A stretch of 8,582 nt of DNA from Bacillota bacterium (lineage in GTDB: Bacteria > Bacillota > Clostridia > Acetivibrionales > DTU013). The DNA is taken from the NCBI GenBank assembly GCA_023415815.1, contig JAEZJL010000101.1:1-8582 (forward strand), in the 5' to 3' direction. The translations under genes and the position numbers were made by a program. Shown here piece after piece: positions 6,764 to 8,582 of this stretch (its first letter is position 1; every line of letters starts with the position of its first letter). Under the pieces are notes generated by a model. The model was not told the DNA's origin. It did not search any database and saw nothing but the letters and a program-made list of their open reading frames with translations.

Positions 6764-7101
6764 GAAAAATAACCTCCCAGTCTGATATCATCTATATGTG
6801 TACCCAATTCTATAATATTATAAACGTAAGTTTTTCTTTATAGATTGCAGAAATAATTTGATGCGGCGGCAGTAAAATATCTTTAAAAGCATGACACGGG
6901 GATAGTCTAAAAAAAGCTTCTGTATAAATTTCAAAAAACGTATCTCGCCAAATTCTTATTACGTTATTTATAGTTGCGTTTTTGAGGGTATATATTAAGA
7001 GATGCAAGCTTATATTGCCGTATATATCATTTTAAGATAAGATATTCTAAAGACAGATTTTACTTTAGAAACGTTTACGGAAGGTATACAAAAGGAGCTT
7101 T
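6764..7101. other. AT-rich divergent intergenic region (338 bp)
   Basis: This stretch separates two divergent genes and should hold both promoters. For the minus-strand gene, TATAAT (complement of 6817-6822) could be a -10, but nothing resembling TTGACA lies 16-19 nt upstream. For apbE, TTGCCG (7015-7020) with TAAGAT (7038-7043) at 17-nt spacing is a weak pair. TAGAAACGTTTACG (7066-7079) matches 11 of 14 positions of the CcpA cre consensus as I know it. No riboswitch or RNA gene is recognisable. A 65-codon minus-strand frame here starts only with TTG and has no ribosome site, so it is not called. Confidence 0.5.
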
Positions 7102-8151
7102 ATGAGAATAGGGAAATTATTACTGGCTGTTTTAGCATGCATGCTGCTGACCTCATGCGGCGTGAAAACAGCGGCAGTCCCCGGAGAAAAGCCTTTTGAG
7201 GCTGAAAATTTCATGATGGGGACGACGATACTGCAAAAGGTTTACGGAAGCGGCGCGGAAAAGGCCGTGGCAGAGACAAACGCCCGGATAAAGAAAATAG
7301 AGGAACTGATGACTATCAACGCTCCTGGCGGTGAAATAAACGAGCTCAACGAGGCCGCGGGCAAAAACGAAGTCGTACTGAGCCCTGAAACCATGGATAT
7401 ACTTGAGACTGCCAAACATTACGCGGAGTTGAGCGGGGGCGCCTTTGACGTGACCGTAGGGCCTCTGGTAAAGGCGTGGGGAGTGTTCACCGACCATCCG
7501 CGGGTCCCTCCGCAGGATGAGATAGACAGGCTGCTTAAACTGGTGGATTTCAGGACGTTGACGATCGATGAGGCGGCATCGGCAGCCAGGCTGGAAAGAC
7601 CCGGGCAGATGGTGGATCTGGGCGGCATTGCCAAGGGGTACGCAGGCGACGAGGCTATCAGGATATATAAGGAGCATGGCGTCAAATCGGCCTATGTAAA
7701 CCTCGGCGGCAACGTAGTTGTGCTCGGTGCGCGGCCGGACGGAAGTCCGTGGAGGATAGGAATACAAAATCCCAGGGCTGCGAACGGCATGTACATAGGC
7801 ATCCTCAAGGTGACCGACACGGCGGTCGTAAGCTCCGGCGATTATGAAAGGTATTTTGAACGAAATAACGTCAGATACCATCACATACTCGACACTAAAA
7901 CAGGATACCCCGCAGATTCCGGCCTTATAAGCACGACGATCGTAACAGACGTTTCAATGGACGCCGATGCCCTTTCCACCGCCACCTTCGTACTCGGGCT
8001 CGAAAAGGGCATGAAGCTGGTTCAAAGCCTGAAGGGCGTCGAAGCTATATTTATAACCAAAGACAAACAGGTATATGTGACCCCGGGCCTGAAAAGCAGC
8101 TTTACATTTGAGGATGAAAGCAAGGAATTCAACTATGCTGAAAAAGGGTGA
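7102..8151 (+). CDS. apbE: FAD:protein FMN transferase, lipoprotein ApbE
   Basis: This 349-residue Mg-dependent enzyme attaches FMN from FAD to Thr or Ser of extracytoplasmic redox proteins. The N-terminus is a lipoprotein signal: basic MRIGK, a hydrophobic run, then lipobox LTSC with lipidated Cys19, placing the enzyme on the outer face of the membrane. Family blocks are complete: MMGTT (38-42), GGAFDVTVGPL (112-122), DLGGIAKGYAGD (172-183), NLGGNV (200-205), SSGDYERYF (244-252), HHILDTKTGYPAD (260-272) and DADALSTA (287-294), the last containing the expected Mg-binding Asp and Thr residues. AAAGGAG (7091-7097) lies 4 nt before ATG 7102. It overlaps the next gene by 17 nt, so the two are probably co-translated. 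No protein in this window is a convincing exported FMN acceptor; the target may lie beyond the edge or be unlinked. Confidence 0.93.
   Translation: MRIGKLLLAVLACMLLTSCGVKTAAVPGEKPFEAENFMMGTTILQKVYGSGAEKAVAETNARIKKIEELMTINAPGGEINELNEAAGKNEVVLSPETMDILETAKHYAELSGGAFDVTVGPLVKAWGVFTDHPRVPPQDEIDRLLKLVDFRTLTIDEAASAARLERPGQMVDLGGIAKGYAGDEAIRIYKEHGVKSAYVNLGGNVVVLGARPDGSPWRIGIQNPRAANGMYIGILKVTDTAVVSSGDYERYFERNNVRYHHILDTKTGYPADSGLISTTIVTDVSMDADALSTATFVLGLEKGMKLVQSLKGVEAIFITKDKQVYVTPGLKSSFTFEDESKEFNYAEKG
8122..8126 (+). promoter_or_regulatory. Ribosome binding site deciding the NusG-domain-II protein start
   Basis: AAGGA lies 8 nt before ATG 8135, inside the end of apbE. It favours ATG 8135 over in-frame TTG 8108 and ATG 8114, which would place charged residues ahead of the membrane anchor. 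Confidence 0.5.
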
Positions 8152-8509
8152 CATAATACTTATAGCCGCAATAATCCTCCTGACGGCCGCGGGCTTTGCT
8201 GCCCGCGCATTCTACGGAAGCGGCGGGGGGCACAGAGTAGCCGTAATAAAGCAGGACGGCAGGGTGATTGAGAGGATCGACCTGGACGCTGTAAGGGAAG
8301 CAAGGAAAATTACGGTGAAGGGGGAGTACATCGACGTCATTCTTGTTGAAAAGGGCCGCATAAGGTTTGAGGAAGCCGACTGCCCAAACCTAGACTGCGT
8401 CAGGACAGGATGGATTTCGGGGAAGGGCGCTTCGGCGGTGTGCCTGCCCAACCGCACCTCGATAAGAATTGAGGGCGAATCCGACAAAGTGGACGGAACC
8501 ACGTATTAG
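8135..8509 (+). CDS. Membrane-anchored NusG domain II-containing protein
   Basis: This small protein has 124 residues from ATG 8135. A short basic start (MLKKGD) is followed by one hydrophobic segment at about 7-24, then an extracytoplasmic domain of about 100 residues. The domain matches the NusG_II family (formerly DUF1312): a beta-rich body, then ADCPNLDCVRTGWIS (81-95) and AVCLPNR (101-107). Cys83, Cys88 and Cys103 are the conserved cysteines of the family and may form a disulfide or bind a cofactor. Despite the name it is not a transcription factor. In Firmicutes it commonly neighbours ApbE and a Gx-type transporter or heptaprenyl diphosphate synthase component I gene, which would be expected just beyond this window. 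Its role is unproven; as I recall, the EetA protein of flavin-based extracellular electron transfer belongs to this family. Confidence 0.8.
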   Translation: MLKKGDIILIAAIILLTAAGFAARAFYGSGGGHRVAVIKQDGRVIERIDLDAVREARKITVKGEYIDVILVEKGRIRFEEADCPNLDCVRTGWISGKGASAVCLPNRTSIRIEGESDKVDGTTY

Positions 8510-8531
8510 GGAGAGGGGACACACCTCTCCC
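8509..8531 (+). terminator. Perfect 8-bp hairpin at the stop of the last gene
   Basis: GGGAGAGG (8509-8516) pairs perfectly with CCTCTCCC (8524-8531) around a seven-base loop, beginning at the last base of the TAG stop. No T run follows directly, so alone it is more likely an mRNA 3' stabiliser or a pause than a standard terminator. It competes with the longer outer fold beginning at 8515. Confidence 0.45.
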
Positions 8532-8566
8532 GCCGACGGACTATGCGTCGAGGAATGTCCCCTTTT
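8515..8566 (+). repeat. REP-like imperfect long hairpin ending in TTTT
   Basis: GGGGACA (8515-8521) pairs with TGTCCCC (8556-8562). After a two-base internal mismatch, CCT (8524-8526) can pair with AGG (8551-8553), and CGACG (8534-8538) pairs with CGTCG (8546-8550) around GACTATG. TTTT follows at 8563-8566. The bulged, two-tier stem and the wording GGAATGTCCCCTTTTGAC resemble REP-type palindromes mobilised by Y1 (IS200/IS605-like, RAYT) transposases in Firmicutes, from memory. It could equally act as an intrinsic terminator. Confidence 0.4.
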
Positions 8567-8582
8567 GACGCTAAAGCTACCT

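Noticed and set aside
6810..7007. 65-codon minus-strand frame in the divergent intergenic region
   Set aside because: It begins with TTG, has no ribosome binding site, and matches the AT-rich noncoding composition around it.

Overview
The window looks like chromosomal DNA from an anaerobic, probably clostridial, Firmicute. This is an inference from gene families, strong AGGAGG-type ribosome binding sites, AT-rich gaps between moderately GC-rich genes, and a lipoprotein ApbE next to a NusG-domain-II protein. No rRNA, tRNA, CRISPR array or transposase gene was seen.

Region 1 (2-310) is the 3' end of a GntR-family regulator with an FCD ligand-binding domain. A weak hairpin and a 130-nt AT-rich gap follow; the gap contains a 15-bp palindrome at 361-375.

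Region 2 (441-4979) is a tight same-strand run of five genes: a four-carbon acid sugar kinase (DUF1537), a PdxA2-type 4-phosphate dehydrogenase, a LarA-like (DUF2088) hydroxyacid racemase/epimerase homologue, and two tandem VOC-fold proteins resembling methylmalonyl-CoA epimerase. Kinase plus PdxA2 is the known core of D-threonate-type tetronate catabolism: phosphorylation at O4, oxidation at C3, then decarboxylation to dihydroxyacetone phosphate. The LarA homologue and the VOC pair are not part of the published core. They suggest extra stereochemical steps, possibly C2 epimerisation of a tetronate. The GntR/FCD protein is the obvious candidate regulator. This cluster is the best candidate for an undescribed pathway here.

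Region 3 (4985-8509) concerns membrane and extracytoplasmic redox chemistry. A type II NADH dehydrogenase with a C-terminal DoxX-like membrane domain lies on the minus strand, convergent with the VOC genes (5 bp between stop codons). Across a 338-bp AT-rich gap, a divergent pair encodes a lipoprotein ApbE (FAD:protein FMN transferase) and a membrane-anchored NusG-domain-II protein overlapping it by 17 nt. The set resembles part of flavin-based extracellular electron-transfer loci, but quinone-synthesis and flavinylated-acceptor genes are not visible.

The last 73 bases hold a nested inverted-repeat structure that may be a terminator, a REP-like element, or both.
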